Shown: in pieces, positions 1-12,694 of the stretch
Position numbering within the stretch: position 1 is the stretch's first letter
Layout: each line of letters opens with the position of its first letter
Assembly (NCBI RefSeq): GCF_963169125.1
Contig: NC_084794.1
Span: forward strand, 71,074,665 to 71,138,664
Source: Humulus lupulus
Lineage: Eukaryota; Streptophyta; Magnoliopsida; Rosales; Cannabaceae
DNA: 64,000 nt
Direction: 5' to 3'
Position numbers and translations under genes: made by a program
Notes under the pieces: model-generated
Seen by the model: the letters and a program-made list of their open reading frames with translations, nothing else
Database searches by the model: none
Told to the model about the DNA's origin: nothing

Positions 1-985
1 AAACTTGAATCACAGCAGCTAATATATAACAGAGATGCATAAAACCCTTACCTCAAGTAGAAATTCGCCCCTGAGCCTTCTTCAAGTCCAACTCCAAGCA
101 AATCCCTCTTAATCCCAAACTGAACCTAGGCAAGCTTCATCCTCAAGAATCCACCAAACAGCCACACACCAACTTTCAATTTTCATGCTAACACTCTAGA
201 AATCAATCTTAGAAACTTAACAAAATAGAGATAAATCCTTACCTCAGAGAAATCTTGGTTTATGATCAAGTTTAATTGCCTCCAACCACTTGGTTCTCCT
301 CCTAGGTCTTTCAAATTTCAGCTCCCTTCCTCCTTTCCTTTCTTTCTAATTTTCTCCTCAAACTTTCAGCCAAAACAGAATATGCCTAAGTGTTAAAACG
401 TGAATGACTTCTCTTCTCAGCTGAAGTTATCTAAATCCTTGCCAAAATACCATCTCACCCTTCCATCTAATTCCCTTTTCTAACTAAACCTCAAGGCCCT
501 TTTTTGTCATTTCATTTCTATTACTATTCTACCACTTTTCATTACAACTTGTTACTCTCAGCGGTTACTAATGGTTACCCAGGTTACTCAATCACCAATA
601 ACCACTAACCACAAATTCTCAACTCAACTCACAAAATTTCCCGAAGTACCCCTAGGCTCCTCCCAAGCCAGGTATAAAACCTCGTTGTGACTTTTGAGCT
701 ATCTAGCTCTCTATGACCGTCTCGGCACGTGCATCACATTATTATCACCACACTCACGTGGTACAAACCACATAATACAATTATCACATTTATGCCCTCA
801 ACGGGCTAAAATTACCAATTTACCCCTATCATGCAAACGGGGCCCACATGCGTATTTATACCACCTAAACACGCATTCTAGTCACATATTCATTTAAATT
901 CATATATTAGCATATTAATTCACTTATTGCCCTCTAGGCACGCTAATCAAGGTCCTAAACCTTATTAGCAAATTGGGGTGTTACA
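1..985 (+). repeat. LTR, 3' part, family shared with 5582-8913 and 49661-52298
   Basis: The terminal stretch CCTTATTAGCAAATTGGGG then TGTTACA at 985 matches the end of the LTR at 52298 and, reversed, the start of the LTR at 5582. The segment ends abruptly where gypsy gag-like sequence begins at 986. The 5' end lies outside the window, so its target-site duplication cannot be checked and it could be a solo LTR or part of a full element. It holds no gene; the open frames in it look like chance. Confidence 0.7.
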
Positions 986-3640
986 AGAGGGCATCCCCGT
1001 GGGAGTACGACCGCCACAATGGCCGAACAAAGGGCCCAGCAGACCCAGCCAAGGCCTAGGGCAAACACTAGCAACGATCACCCTAGGAGGAATACTAAAC
1101 TACTACTGTTGGTAACCCGACTGTGAGTGTAACTACAGGAATGGGGAATAACTCGGAACATTAACCCTGAGCCTGTCAGGAATAACTCGGAACATTAACC
1201 CTGAGCCTGTCAGGAATAACTCGGAGCCAGTCCGGGCCAATTCTGGATATTTTCGGCCCAACAATGGAAGGCCCCCACCATCGCCTATAAGGCATCCTCC
1301 GTCTCCAATAAGGCACCCATCTCTGGTTCAAGAGTCACCCCAGCCAGCTCCTAATAGGAACCAAACAGGGGAGCAAGCACCCCAAAGACCTTCTCGGAGT
1401 GGCAGCCAAGATAGGAACTGCAAAGCTCGACCTGTACACGGGGGAGAGCGAGAGGCAACTTAAGGACATAGGGCATCCCAACTAGTAGGAAGTCACATGT
1501 CAAGGTCACAAACAACTGGAGCGAGGGGGCCAGTGGAAGATCCACCTTGCAACCAGAAATAAATGTTAGTTTCGTGAGCGGAAGTTTGGACCTTAGTAGG
1601 TCAGTGAGTGTATATAATACCGAACCCAGGAATACTAGGAATTATGATAATAATCCTGATCTTTGAGATAATCTGAATAAAACTCGGGGGCAAACTAACC
1701 CCTCAAACCCCGATTTGCAGGCACATCTGAACAGCCGAAAATGACCCATGCAGCCAGTATATGGGAACCAGTATAACCCTGTACTGCTGGGGCAGGGAGC
1801 TGGAGTTTTCACAAACAATAACTAACTACCCCAAGCTCAAGCTCAACCTCTGGTGGACTTAGTCCCTGAAAGAATTAACCAGCTCGAATGAGCATTCAAA
1901 CTCCTTCAAGATGAAAGGAATAAGTACAAAGCCGACGACTCTAATGAGGAGCTCGAGCCTTTTTCTCCACGCATATCAAATACAACATTCCCTTATGGGT
2001 TCAAGATACCTCATGTAGCTCCTTTTGATGGGAACTCAGACCCGTACAACCATCTGAGCACGTTTAACACAATCATGCGTGCTAGCAATGTTGGTTACGA
2101 GCTCAGATGCATGCTATTTCCAACAACTTTGATGGGACCAGCAAAAAATTGGTTTGACAAGTTCCGAAGGCATTCGGTCTCGTCTTGGGAACAATTAGCG
2201 AAAGAGTTCAAGAAGTCCCCTTTGCATAACATTGAGGTGGCACGAGCCTGTAATGTCGATGACAGTGGTCACCTCATGGTAGTACGAACTATAATATTGC
2301 CAGGAATTCCCCTCTAGGATGATATGCAAAGGAAACTGATAAGAAAAATAATCGAGTTCAAAAAATGGGCTCAGAGATTCGCCAATGTAGAGGAGGCGAG
2401 GTTAGCATTAAAACTGACCCCTTAGCCTGTTATAACTACAACGATGAATGTTAACTCAGCCTTGACCTCGGCTACCCCCTCAATGTCTCGACCCTTAGGA
2501 GACAACCCTTCAAAGAGAAAGAAAAATGAAGGGAATAACTCAGAGGCGAACAGGGGGAAAAAGAAGAAATGAGACAAGCATTTCTCCATTTACACGGCTT
2601 ACACCGAGCTTACTGAAACTCAAGAGAAATTTTTTGTCGCAAATGAAAATCAGGTCCTGTTTAGGCGACCTAACCCAATGCGAAATCAAAAATAAAAAAG
2701 AGATGCCAATAAGTACTACAGATTCCACAGGGGCATTAGGCATACCACAGATGAATGCCGACAACTAAGGGATGAGATCGAAGGTCTGATCTTGATAGGG
2801 TATTTTGGACAATATATAAGAAACCAAAATTTGACTCAAGCATTGGCTAGACAAAGGGCAGCTCCCACGCAACCTGCCCAGCAAAATACCACCTCACGAG
2901 CAAGGGAGGATGATCGACCTACCCCAATAGATGAGGAGGATGTGGTAACCATTTCTAGAGGACCACACCTTGCTGGATCGGGTAAAAATTCCCATAAAAG
3001 ATATGTGAACGAGCTCAAGACAGGAGGCGGATCTCCCTACGAACCTAAACTGCGAGTTCCAAAGCAACAAAGGGTTGAAACTCAACCCATTACTTTTACA
3101 GAAGAGGATGCATCGCACGTTCAGTTTCCCCACAACGACCCTCTGGTCATCACGCTCCAGCCGCCAACAAAAGGGTGTGCAGGGTCCTGATAGATAATGG
3201 GAGCTCAATTAACATCCTTTATGAGGCCACTCTAGAAAAGATGGGACTCACGCTTCGAGATTTGAAAGTCTGTGCAACAACATTGTATGGATTTTCAGGA
3301 GAAGGGATAGATAGCATGGGATCCATCAAGCTCCCGATAACCTTGGGAGAATATCCAGTTTCGGTGACCAAGATGATGGATTTTATAGTGGTGGACACCC
3401 CATCTGCCTACAACATACTGCTCGAGAGACTAGCTCTGATTGGGTTGGGGGCATTGTCATCCGTTAGGCATTTGGCCATCAAGTTCACAATGTCTAGTGG
3501 CATTGGGATGCTGAATGGAGATCAGCTCGCCGCACGGGAATGCTATAACATTTCCATGATAGGGAAGAACCAAACAAGTGCACATGCACATGAGTGGATA
3601 TGTCTTCGAAATCAAATAAGAAATTAGCCCTAGAGTAGAA
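986..3640 (+). pseudogene. gag and protease region of the Tat-like element
   Basis: A retrotransposon gag core is visible at 2010-2310, with PFDGNSDPYNHLSTFN upstream and the conserved GPAKNWFDKF. A degenerate knuckle segment, FHRGIRHTTDECRQL, lies near 2720-2770. Protease follows at 3172-3600 with the active-site region VLIDNGSSINILY (DNG where DSG/DTG is usual) and the later DFIVVDTPSAYNILL. Several in-frame stops (for example at 2317) break it. A 35-bp direct repeat (GGAATAACTCGGAACATTAA and following) occurs about 2.3 times at 1143-1215 within gag. Confidence 0.75.
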
Positions 3641-5581
3641 GAAGATAGGGTTGATCTCAGACCAATAGAAAAGCTTGAAGAAATAAAACTCGATGAGAAA
3701 GATGCCACGAGGGTGGTAAAAATAGGAAAGAAACTCTCCAAGGATGCGAAATAGCAATTAATTCGCTTCCTGAGAGAAAATTAAGATGTGTTTGCATGGT
3801 CACACTCGAATATGGTTGGGATCAACCCAAGCATTATAATCCAGCACTCAACATAGATAAAAGCTTCCCTCCAAAGCAACAAAAAGAAGGCTCCTGGACG
3901 ATGATAGGAAGAAAGCTCTGAAAGAAGAGGTCGAAAGACTGAAGGCAAATCGGTTTATCCGAGATGCTTTCTACCCGAACTGGATAGCCAATCATGTATT
4001 AGTTTTGAAGGCCAATGGAAAGTGGTGAACTTCCATTGATTATTCGGACCTCAACAAGGCATGTCCCAAGGATTATTTTCCCTTGCCTCGAATCGATCAA
4101 CTCGTAGATGCCATTGCAGGACATGGCATCATGTCATTCATGGATGCTTACTCTGGATATAACCAGATAGTCATGCATGCGCCAAACTAGGAACATACGA
4201 GATTCATGATCGATAAAGGTTTGTATTGCTACAATATAATGCCTTTCGGGCTCAAGAATGTAGAAGCCACATACCAAAGACTGGTGAATAGGATGATTGT
4301 TGAGCAGATAGGGAATAAACATGGAAGCTTATGTGGATGATGTGCTAGTCAAATCTAAGCAAAACTGTAACCATATGGATGATCTCACTAAGTGCTTCAC
4401 TGTGCTCCGAAAATACAATATGAGACTTAACCCACAGAAATGCTCATTCGAAGTGTCCTCGGGAAATTTTCTCAAATTCATAGTGAATGCTCGGGGTATA
4501 AAGGCTAATGGCGACAAGATCAAGGCGTTAATTGATATGCCCTCACCTCGAAAACATAAAGATGTCCAGAGCCTAACTGGATGAATGGCGACCTTAAGTA
4601 GGTTAATCTCGAAGTCTACAGATCGATGCCTTCCATTTTTTAATCTTTTAAGAGGGGACAAGAAATTTGAGTGGTCAGACGAGTGTGAACTCGCATTTCA
4701 AAACCTTAAGAAACACCTCGTTGAGCCACCAATCTTGTCCAAACCAATCACATGGGAAGTTTTGTACCTATAACTCGCCACAATCGAGCATGCCATCAGT
4801 GCAGTACTTGTTCGGAAGGATAAGAAAGTGTAAAAACCCATTTACTATGTCAGCAAAAGGTTACTGGGGGAAGAATCGCGATACCCATTAATGGAAAAGG
4901 TGGCTTTGTGCCTAATACATGCATCTCGAAAGCTTCGACCCTATTTCCAAGGCCATCCTATACATGTATTAACTAATCAGCCATTAAGGTAAGTATTATC
5001 CAAGCCTGAAGCCTCTAGGAGATTGTTAAAATGGTTCGTTGAACTCGGACAGTTCGAGATCACCTATCATCCAAGAACGACGATCAAAGAGCGGGCCTTA
5101 GCAGATTTCATTTTGAATGTACGGGAATCTCCAACGAGGAAGTCGTAACCCCAGCCCGCGAGCTGTGGAGACTTTACGTCGATGGGTCCTCGAATGAGAA
5201 TGGGTCAGGGGCAGGCATCATTTTGATCACTCCGACGAGAAATTGTTTTCACTCGACCTTATGATTTGGCTTCGAAGCGTCAAATAACGAGGCTGAGTAT
5301 AAAGCACTATTAGCAGGGCTCCGGATAGCCACTGATCTCAAGGCGAAGGCCATTCACTTCCATAATGACTCCCAATTGTTCGTTAATCAGGTTCTAGGTG
5401 AGTATCAAGCTCGTGGCATTAAAATGGCAACCTATTTGGAGAAGGCTAAGGCAACGTTTGGGGAATTTGAGTTCTATGCCATAGAATAAGTTCCACGGGA
5501 GCAAAATTCAAATGCGGACACATTGGCTAGGCTTGCCACGAACAAAGAGGCTGACACACTCAACGTGGTGCCAGTCGAGTT
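3641..5581 (+). pseudogene. reverse transcriptase and dual RNase H of the Tat-like element
   Basis: The RT shows YVDDVLVKS at 4327-4353, followed by the thumb segment with LNPQKCSFEV. The upstream RT half has many stops. A gypsy-type RNase H remnant follows (YPLMEKVALCLIHASRKLRPY at 4880-4945, frame broken). A second, archaeal-like RNase H lies at 5170-5560 with VDGSSNENGSGAG, NNEAEYKALLAGL, HNDSQLFVNQV and NADTLARLA. The frame stops at GTCGAGTT, where the LTR at 5582 is inserted, and resumes at 8919. Confidence 0.78.
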
Positions 5582-8500
5582 TGTACGGACCCAAATTTGC
5601 GAATAAGGCTTAGGGTCTTGATTAGTGTGCCTGGAGGGCAATAAGTGATTTATTGTTATAATATGTGAATTTGTGTGAATATGTGATTAGTGATGCATGT
5701 TTAGGTGAATTAAATATGCATGTGGGTCCTGTTTGGTTATTAGGGGCATGTTTGTAATTTTAGCCCGTTGAGGGCATAAATGTGATAATTGTGATATACT
5801 TGTGATTTATCTGTGTTGCACGATCTAAGACAGTCTTAGGGAGCGGTTAGCTAGAAAGTCACAACGGGGTCGAAAACCTGATTCGCGGCGAGTCGAGGGG
5901 TATTTCAGGTATTAGATGTTTTACGGGGTTATCGGGTTATGGAAATAAATATTTGGAGATATATTTGAAGATAGAATGTTCAGGAGGGAATATTGGGGAA
6001 ATTTACCATTTTTCCCTTGGAGACATTTTTGGTACCCCGAGCCTTGACGTAAGCTTAGAAACTTAAGTTAAATAAAACAAAATTGGAGAAGTGTTCAGAA
6101 GCTAAGGAAACCGACTCTTTCTTCCTCTCTCTCTCTCTCTTGGAGTTTCTTCCTTTGGAAGCTTTGGGAAATTTTGGTGGAAACTAATCAAAACTAAGGA
6201 ATTGGGTTGGGAATCTTGGGAGCCAGAAGCTTGAAGCTTAAGAGCCTAATTCAGAGACTTAACTTAGCTCAAGGTAAGCTTTAATCTTAGAGAATTATAC
6301 TGGTTTTAAGCTAAAATTCTAGAGTACTGCATGTGTGTTGAGTGAAGAATTGACTTTGAGTTTGATGAGGTTTTGAGCTTGAATTCTTGTTGGGTTTTGT
6401 TGCTGAATCCATAGTATAACTTCTGTGATGATTAGCTTAAGTTGTTGGGTTGATTTTAGGGTTAATTGGATTGGTTTTCGTGGCAAAAATGGTGAGTTTT
6501 TCTAGGCTCGAGGGGTCGGGTCGCGGCACTGTTCTTACTGAGTCGTGGCCCCTTAGAACATTGGGGCATCTAGAAATGGAGGCGCACCGCGGCGCCCTTC
6601 AGGCAGGGCCGCGGTGCGTGTAGGCTGAAATGAGGCAGGGCCTCGGGTTGAGCTGGGGGCTGCGGCATGAGTTCTTAGGGCCGCGGTGCTTAGTGCATTT
6701 TTTGGGCTTTAAAGAGGTTTTAGGGTCAGGAATTCAATAGTTAAGGCTCGGGATGGATTTTATCACCCGGATTGATAGAATTCAATGCTCTGAAGACTAG
6801 AATTATGACCAAAAGCTATTTAATGGATTAGAACTTGATGGATGGATATTGTTGGTGCATTGTGACTAGGGTTTCAATGAGGCTCGGACTAGGGGACTGT
6901 GCTCGGGACATCGGTGCTTGGAAGCTCGGGACACAGGTGAGAAAACTATTGTTCCCGTAGAGCTTGTGTTGCAGGGCACGACCCTATATGATTGTGTTGC
7001 AGGGCACGGCCCTATATGACTGTGTTGCAGGGCGTAGCTCTTTGATTGAGTTTATACATGTTTAAGTATTTGCTTAATTATGCTATGTGTACATATAAAT
7101 GAATGAACGGAAAGAGCCAGGAACGGCAAGGGCCGGGAACGGCGAAGGCCTAGAACGGCAAGGGGCCGGGAGTAGCGTTTAGCACGCAAAGTACGAGTTG
7201 CCAGGGCGAAACCCTAAAGGAAACCTGGGATATCCTCATGGTGTGGACCGCGAACCCAGGGCCTGGTAAAGCGCCTGGGACGGCATGGCCGTACGTGTAT
7301 AGCCTAAGGATGGCTCGTTTATATGTTAAGTGTTTGATATGTTAGCAAAAAATAGATTGCCTCAATGGAAATAGGTAAGAATATTACAACTCTAGGCAAT
7401 ATATTACAAATAAATATAGATTGATTAAATAAGGTTACAACTCAATGACTGAAAGTACAAATAAATATAGAGAAAGAAGAAGAAAAGAATTGAAATAGAA
7501 AATAAAACTTTTGACAAAAACATACAAATAAACTTGAGGTAGTAGAAAGAAAGATGTAGATGAGATTACAACTCTTAAGCAAAGATACAAGTAAACATAA
7601 CAAGAATGATAAGAAGAAAAACAATAGAAGAAAATAAGAACAAGAACAAAATAATAAGATACTCTCACTCACACAACCAAAGTGAAGAGTGTTGGGGATC
7701 ACCAACTTGAACAAGGTTTGAAACCTTTGTCTAAAAGCTTATTTCCCCCTAACTCAAGCACTAAGGGATCTCTCTCAGATATTGGAAATGCTTTCTGGAA
7801 TTATCAAGCCTCAAGGTGTTTCTAGCCAAGTGCTCTAATGGATAGAAATGTTGTGTCTTTCAAGTGAGCTATAGGCTCCTATTTATAGAGTTTAGAGACA
7901 CCCTTTGAATTTCAAATTCCACCAACCCCCATGGCTGTTACCAATGTTTAATTGGATTAATATGGAATTAAAAATGAGATTTGGGAGTTATTTGGGTTTT
8001 TTGAGCCGTTCAACAAAGATCGAAAAAACTAAAGAAAAAAAAATGGTCAGTTTTGGCATGTGACCGCGGCCAGAGACATTAGTGGCCGCGGCCACTACTC
8101 TCTGTCTCATTGGCCGCGGCCACTGACCATTTTCAGCACTTAAAAATGTGCTGTTTTTCCAAACGGTTCCAAACCTTCCCAAATGATTTTGTAACTCCCA
8201 AAACACATTATTGGGGTTAAAATCATATCTCTAACAACCATTTCACATATGGCTTTATGAAATTCATCTCAATATTGTGTAACACCAAATTTACACAATA
8301 AAGGGTAATATTTGGAAGTTACATTTGTAACACCAAATATGCTACATTATTTGGATATATCTCATATATCTAAATATTGTAACTCTCTATTATATGTTAC
8401 AATATGTGACACTCTTTGTCACACTTATTTAATCTAAAACATTATATTATAATATAATATTACATTATATTATAAAATAATATAACATGATATGCATATG

Positions 8501-8913
8501 TTATCTACTTGTGAGGGTTTTCTTGCTAGGCTTCGGCTCACGGGTGCTCTATGGTGCAGGTAAGGGCAAGGGAAAAATCGACCAACCATGAGTACGGAGA
8601 GCGTGAAGCGGCGCGTACATGTTTGGCCTGCCTGGCTGCCACAACCAGGGGAATTTTTGGGAGATGATTGTACCAAACCTGAATTTTGTCGTTTAGCCGA
8701 CTTTGATTATATTTTTGAGTTGTAAATATCTCTAAACAGTATTTTGGGATCCCAAATTTTAAATGCTTTATGATTTCAGTAAATAGAATTATTTTCAAAG
8801 TTTATGACTCTGTTTATGGTTTAATTACACGTTTGTCTTAAAACCTCGATTATCGAGTTAAATCCATGTTTTAAACTCACTTAGTAACGGCTCTAAGGAA
8901 GTAGGGCGTTACA
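5582..8913 (-). repeat. Solo LTR in reverse orientation with perfect 5-bp TSD GAGTT
   Basis: Read on the minus strand it starts TGTAACGCCCTACTTCC at 8913 and ends ...TCCGTACA at 5582, matching both ends of the LTR at 49661-52298. GAGTT occurs immediately before (5577-5581) and after (8914-8918). Joining the flanks continues the gypsy pol frame (VPVEF then LPVLSITEPEEE). Without the nested copia LTR it is about 2.18 kb. It contains a CT microsatellite (6122-6140) that matches the GA tract of the sister copy, and three copies of a 29-30 bp unit (GTGTTGCAGGGC...) at 6967-7040. No internal coding sequence is seen, so a solo LTR is the best reading. Confidence 0.88.
7340..8487 (-). repeat. Solo LTR of the copia family, TSD TGATA, nested in the LTR above
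   Basis: On the minus strand it runs from TGTTATATTATTTTATAATA (8487) to ...CTAACA (7340). It is homologous along its length to the LTR at 61271-62398, including a TATA-like CTATAAATAGGA (about 7877-7888 on the complement). TGATA flanks it on both sides (7335-7339 and 8488-8492). It carries three GC-rich near-palindromes at 8061-8072, 8082-8095 (GTGGCCGCGGCCAC) and 8111-8122. The open frames at 7435-7714 and 7988-8206 are LTR sequence, not genes. Confidence 0.92.
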
Positions 8914-9117
8914 GAGTTCTTACCGGTCTTGAGTATAACTGAGCCCGAGGAAGAAGATGTCAATATGATTAACTTGCAACCCACTTGGATGACCCCCATA
9001 ATTAATTACCTCGAAACCGGAAGTCTCCCAGTAGACCGGAATGAGGCTAGGAAACTTATGTACAAAATACCAAGATACACCATCTTGAAAGGAAGATTGT
9101 ACAGAAGGGGGTATTCT
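8914..9117 (+). pseudogene. linker between RNase H and integrase of the Tat-like element
   Basis: After the TSD the frame reads LPVLSITEPEEEDVNMINL and continues with TWMTPIINYLETGSLP to LKGRLYRRG, the usual stretch just before the gypsy integrase zinc finger. It is cut at GTATTCT by the copia LTR at 9118. The next residues (YSMPLLRCVTPPEGK) are found at 13737 on the far side of that element. Confidence 0.85.
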
Positions 9118-10199
9118 TGTTATATTATTTCATATAATATAATGTTAGATTAAATAATATGAAAAAATGTGATTTGTCACACCTTGTAACATATTATTGA
9201 GAGTCACAAAAATTAGACTCATGGGTGTGCCCAAATGTGACATATTTTGGAGTTACAAAATCAGTTACAAATTTGTAACTCCCAAATATTACCCAATAAT
9301 GTGTATATTATATGTTACACATTTAAGATTGGATTTCATAAAGCCATGATCAAATATGGTTGTTGGAGACATGTTTTTAACTCCCAATAGGTGTTTGGAG
9401 GTTACAAAATCATGTGGGAAAAGATTTTGAACGTTTTGGAACATTTTGGAAAAATGACTTTTTTGTACTGAAAATGGCCTGTGGCCGCGGCCAGTGAGGC
9501 TGACAGCCTATATGATTTTTAATTTTTTTCCAAATTGAACGATTCTAACATCCCAAATAACTCCCAAATCTCCATTTTAATTCCATAAACATCCAATTAA
9601 ACATTGGTAACAGGATCCTAATGCTCACTTGGTGGAATTTGGTGGAATGCCATGGGGGTTGGTGGAATTTGAAATTCAAAGGGGTATCTCAAACTCTATA
9701 AATAGGAGCCTAATGCTCACTTGTAAGACGCACCATTTTCCATCCACAAAGCACTTGGCTAGAAAATACACCATAGAGGCTTGATAATTCCAGAGAGTTA
9801 TTTCCTAGAGAGATCCCTTAGTGCTTAGAGAATAGGGAGAAATAAGCTTTTGGACAAAGGTTTTGAACCTTGTTCAAGTTAGTGATCCCCACTACTCTAC
9901 ACTTTGGTTGTGTGAGAGTTTGTTTTTTCATTGATCTTTTCATTATGTTGTTCTTCTTGTATTATTAGTGTATTGAATTTGTAATCCTCTACTTTTATTT
10001 CTATTTACATATTTATTTGTACCTTTTGTTTTAGAGTTTTAGTTCTATTAATTCTCTTCTTTTCTTTTCTACATTTACTTGTATTGTTGGTCATTGAGTT
10101 GTAAACTTATTTATCTATCATCTTGTCTATTGTATTTTTGCATAGAGTTGTATCTTGGTTTTATCATTTCCATTGAGCAATAACATATATTCTCTAACA
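9118..10199 (+). repeat. 5' LTR of the pol-less copia element
   Basis: It aligns with the 3' LTR at 12695-13736 but is about 40 bp longer, largely from a local duplication near 9612-9665 (the phrase TTGGTGGAATTTGG is repeated). A TATA-box-like CTATAAATA lies at 9696-9704. A GC-rich TGGCCGCGGCCA lies at 9482-9493 in a U3-like position. Repeated T-rich segments with GAGTTGTAA-type motifs fill the last 250 bp. Confidence 0.9.
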
Positions 10200-10226
10200 A
10201 TCAAAAGCTTATCCCTTTTTATTTCA

Positions 10227-11090
10227 ATGGAAGGGGAGACTATCAAGATCATGAACCAAGACCTAGTGAGGTTGGATAGGTTTGATGGATCCAATTTCAC
10301 TAGGTGACAAGACAAGGTGAAATTCCTTTTGACAACACTCAAGATAGCCTACATCCATGAGTCATCCTTGGCACCTCTAGCCGAGCCATCCGACAAAGAC
10401 ACTCCCAAGGAGGTGGAGAAAAGAAGGAAGAGAGAAGAGGACAACCTTCTATGTAGGGGTCATATCCTTAATGCCCTATCTGATAGGCTATATGACCTCT
10501 ATACCAATACCAAATCCGCAAAGGAGATTTGGGATGCCTTGGAAATACAAGGTCGAGGAAGAAGGTACAAGAAAGTTCTTAATTTCTCAATAGTCAATAT
10601 TTTGAATTTTCTTTCATTGATGTGAAAACTCTTTTACCTCAAATTCATGAGTTACAAGTGATTGTAAACAAGTTGAAAGTTCTCAAGATTGAGCTTCCTG
10701 AGGCCTTTCAAGCTGGTGCAATAGTGGCAAAATTACTACCAACTTGGAGGAGCTATAGGAAAAGAATCCTCCATAAGAATGAGGATTACACTTTGGAAGA
10801 GATCCAAAAACACATTAGAATTGAAGAGGAATCAAGAATAAGAGACAAGGGTGTGAATGAGTCTAAAGATGAGACTTCCAAGGCCAATGCGGTTTCACAC
10901 AAGCATCCCAAGGGCAACAACAACAACAAAAATGGTAGTGGGAACCCTTTAGGTCCAAAGAAAGATCATGGACAATTCAAAGACGTGAGAGGTCATTGTT
11001 TGTTTGTGGAAAACCCGGGCACTATGCTAGAGTATGTAGGTACCGAAAGGACCCACATGAGAATGAGGTAAATGCAATAGAAAAGGAAGA
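10227..11090 (+). pseudogene. copia gag with an in-frame TGA and frameshift
   Basis: From ATG 10227 the frame begins MEGETIKIMNQDLVRLDRF and meets TGA at 10305-10307 (codon 27). It then continues in the same frame with FLLTTLKIAYIHESSLAPL and SDRLYDLYTNTKSAKEIWDAL. A frameshift occurs near 10550, and the rest is read at 10622-11071 (HELQVIVNKLKVLKIELPEA, later SYRKRILHKNEDY). The CCHC knuckle seen intact in the copy at 63180 is damaged here (near 10995-11045). This is a UBN2/gag-type copia gag. It is followed only by non-coding 3' sequence. Confidence 0.8.
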
Positions 11091-12694
11091 AGAGATCCTA
11101 GCATGATTACCATGTTTATGTGCCTTGTTGGGAAAATTGTTATTTTGTAATAAAGCTTGTACTCTTGAAAGCTATCAATAAAATTAAAGTATTATTCTAT
11201 GATAATTCTTTATTTTGCTATGAGACATTTGTGTGAGACATTAACAAAGTTTTAAAATGAACTTGTTAAAATAATAGGTAAGAGGGTAGACCTATTATTT
11301 CATAATGTGGTTATTTGTGTGAGAAATTCTCACATTACATTTGTGTTCACATTTTTATTTTGTGAAATACATAAAAGAAAGAAACTAAGTAAAAGTTGCT
11401 TTGAAATAAGTGTTCCTTGATTTAGCAAGTAAATAAATCAAGATAAACATTGAGGTTTTATCTTGAGATTTTATCATGTGGCATAGAGGACTCATGATGA
11501 ACTTTGAGAAACATAGGTCTAGATTTATCTTGGAGGATAAATGACTTATAGAAATGAAGAGATTTCTATTTTAAAGTGATATTTTATTATTACTATGTGA
11601 GAAATGTGGGGGTGATGCTCCAAAGTTAATCAATTTATTTTGTTGTTAATCAATTGATTAATTTGGTCATCCTATCAAATAGGTGATTTGGAATTCCACA
11701 TTCTAAATCACATTGGATATATGTGTATAGAATGGATAAATCTAGACATGCTTGGTGTCTAAAGTTACTGTTTGTAATATTTTGATTCAAGAAGGAATCA
11801 ATTTAAAACATAAAGGAGAATTTTAGAAACAAATAGGTTTCTAGAATTAATATTCAAATGTTTATCTTGGATATTAAACTATAAAATAGTGGGGGTGTTG
11901 ACTATGGTCAAAATCACTATTTTAAGAGGCAACTATTTTAATCAAACTATGGCTAGCGACAAAGTTTGAATAAAATAAAGAGTGTGTTTAAAGTATGCAT
12001 ACATGAGAAAAGAAATGATTCAAATGGAATCATTTCTACATCTCAAGGGGTGGGACTTAGACTCCCTAAAGAGAATCATGGTTGATGGTAACCTATCTTA
12101 ATACTAGTCACCAAACTAGTATTAGGTTCAATAGGTAATAACAAGTCAATCAAGTGAACAGTAGTAGTACTCAAGTTTTGTCCCATCTGAGATATGAGTA
12201 CTAGTGTGTTACCAAAATGAGGGTTAAAACTAAAAGGTTTTTTAATAGAATTCAGTCTTGAAAAGACAAGTATTTTAGGGTAACAAAATACTGTAAGAGT
12301 TCTACCTATATAGACCTAGGGGTGGTGCCGCCCCTCATGAGGATTGGGAGTCATTCTCAAGAAAAGTCTATGAATGGAATGTGCACATGGCCATTAACGG
12401 TGCAAAAGCGAGACATTGAGGTCTCAAGTGAACACAACAAAGGTGTGTGTGTTATCACCGGTTTGTTATCAAGCGATAGTGGTTCAATGCTTCGGCAACC
12501 AAAATTTCAACAAACTTTGTGATAATTACACTAAGGTAAAATTCAAGTCGAAAGACATTTTACTTTATGCACCAATGCAAAGGTTTCTATAGAGAGTGAT
12601 TATTTAATCAAGTAGGGGAATATTATATTTTAATATAATGTTTGATTGATTAAATAAGTGTTACAAAAAGTGATTATTTAATCTAGTGGAGGAA
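11091..12694. other. copia interior without coding function
   Basis: It is AT-rich, with stops in all frames. No RT, integrase or RNase H motif is visible. The end contains two copies of a segment resembling the junction before the 3' LTR (AGTGATTATTTAATC at about 12594 and 12669). Confidence 0.6.

Noticed and set aside
7435..7714. Hydrophobic small ORFs (membrane protein-like)
   Set aside because: Phe/Leu/Tyr-rich products come from the A-rich end of a copia LTR on the reverse strand; the same occurs at 62023-62506.
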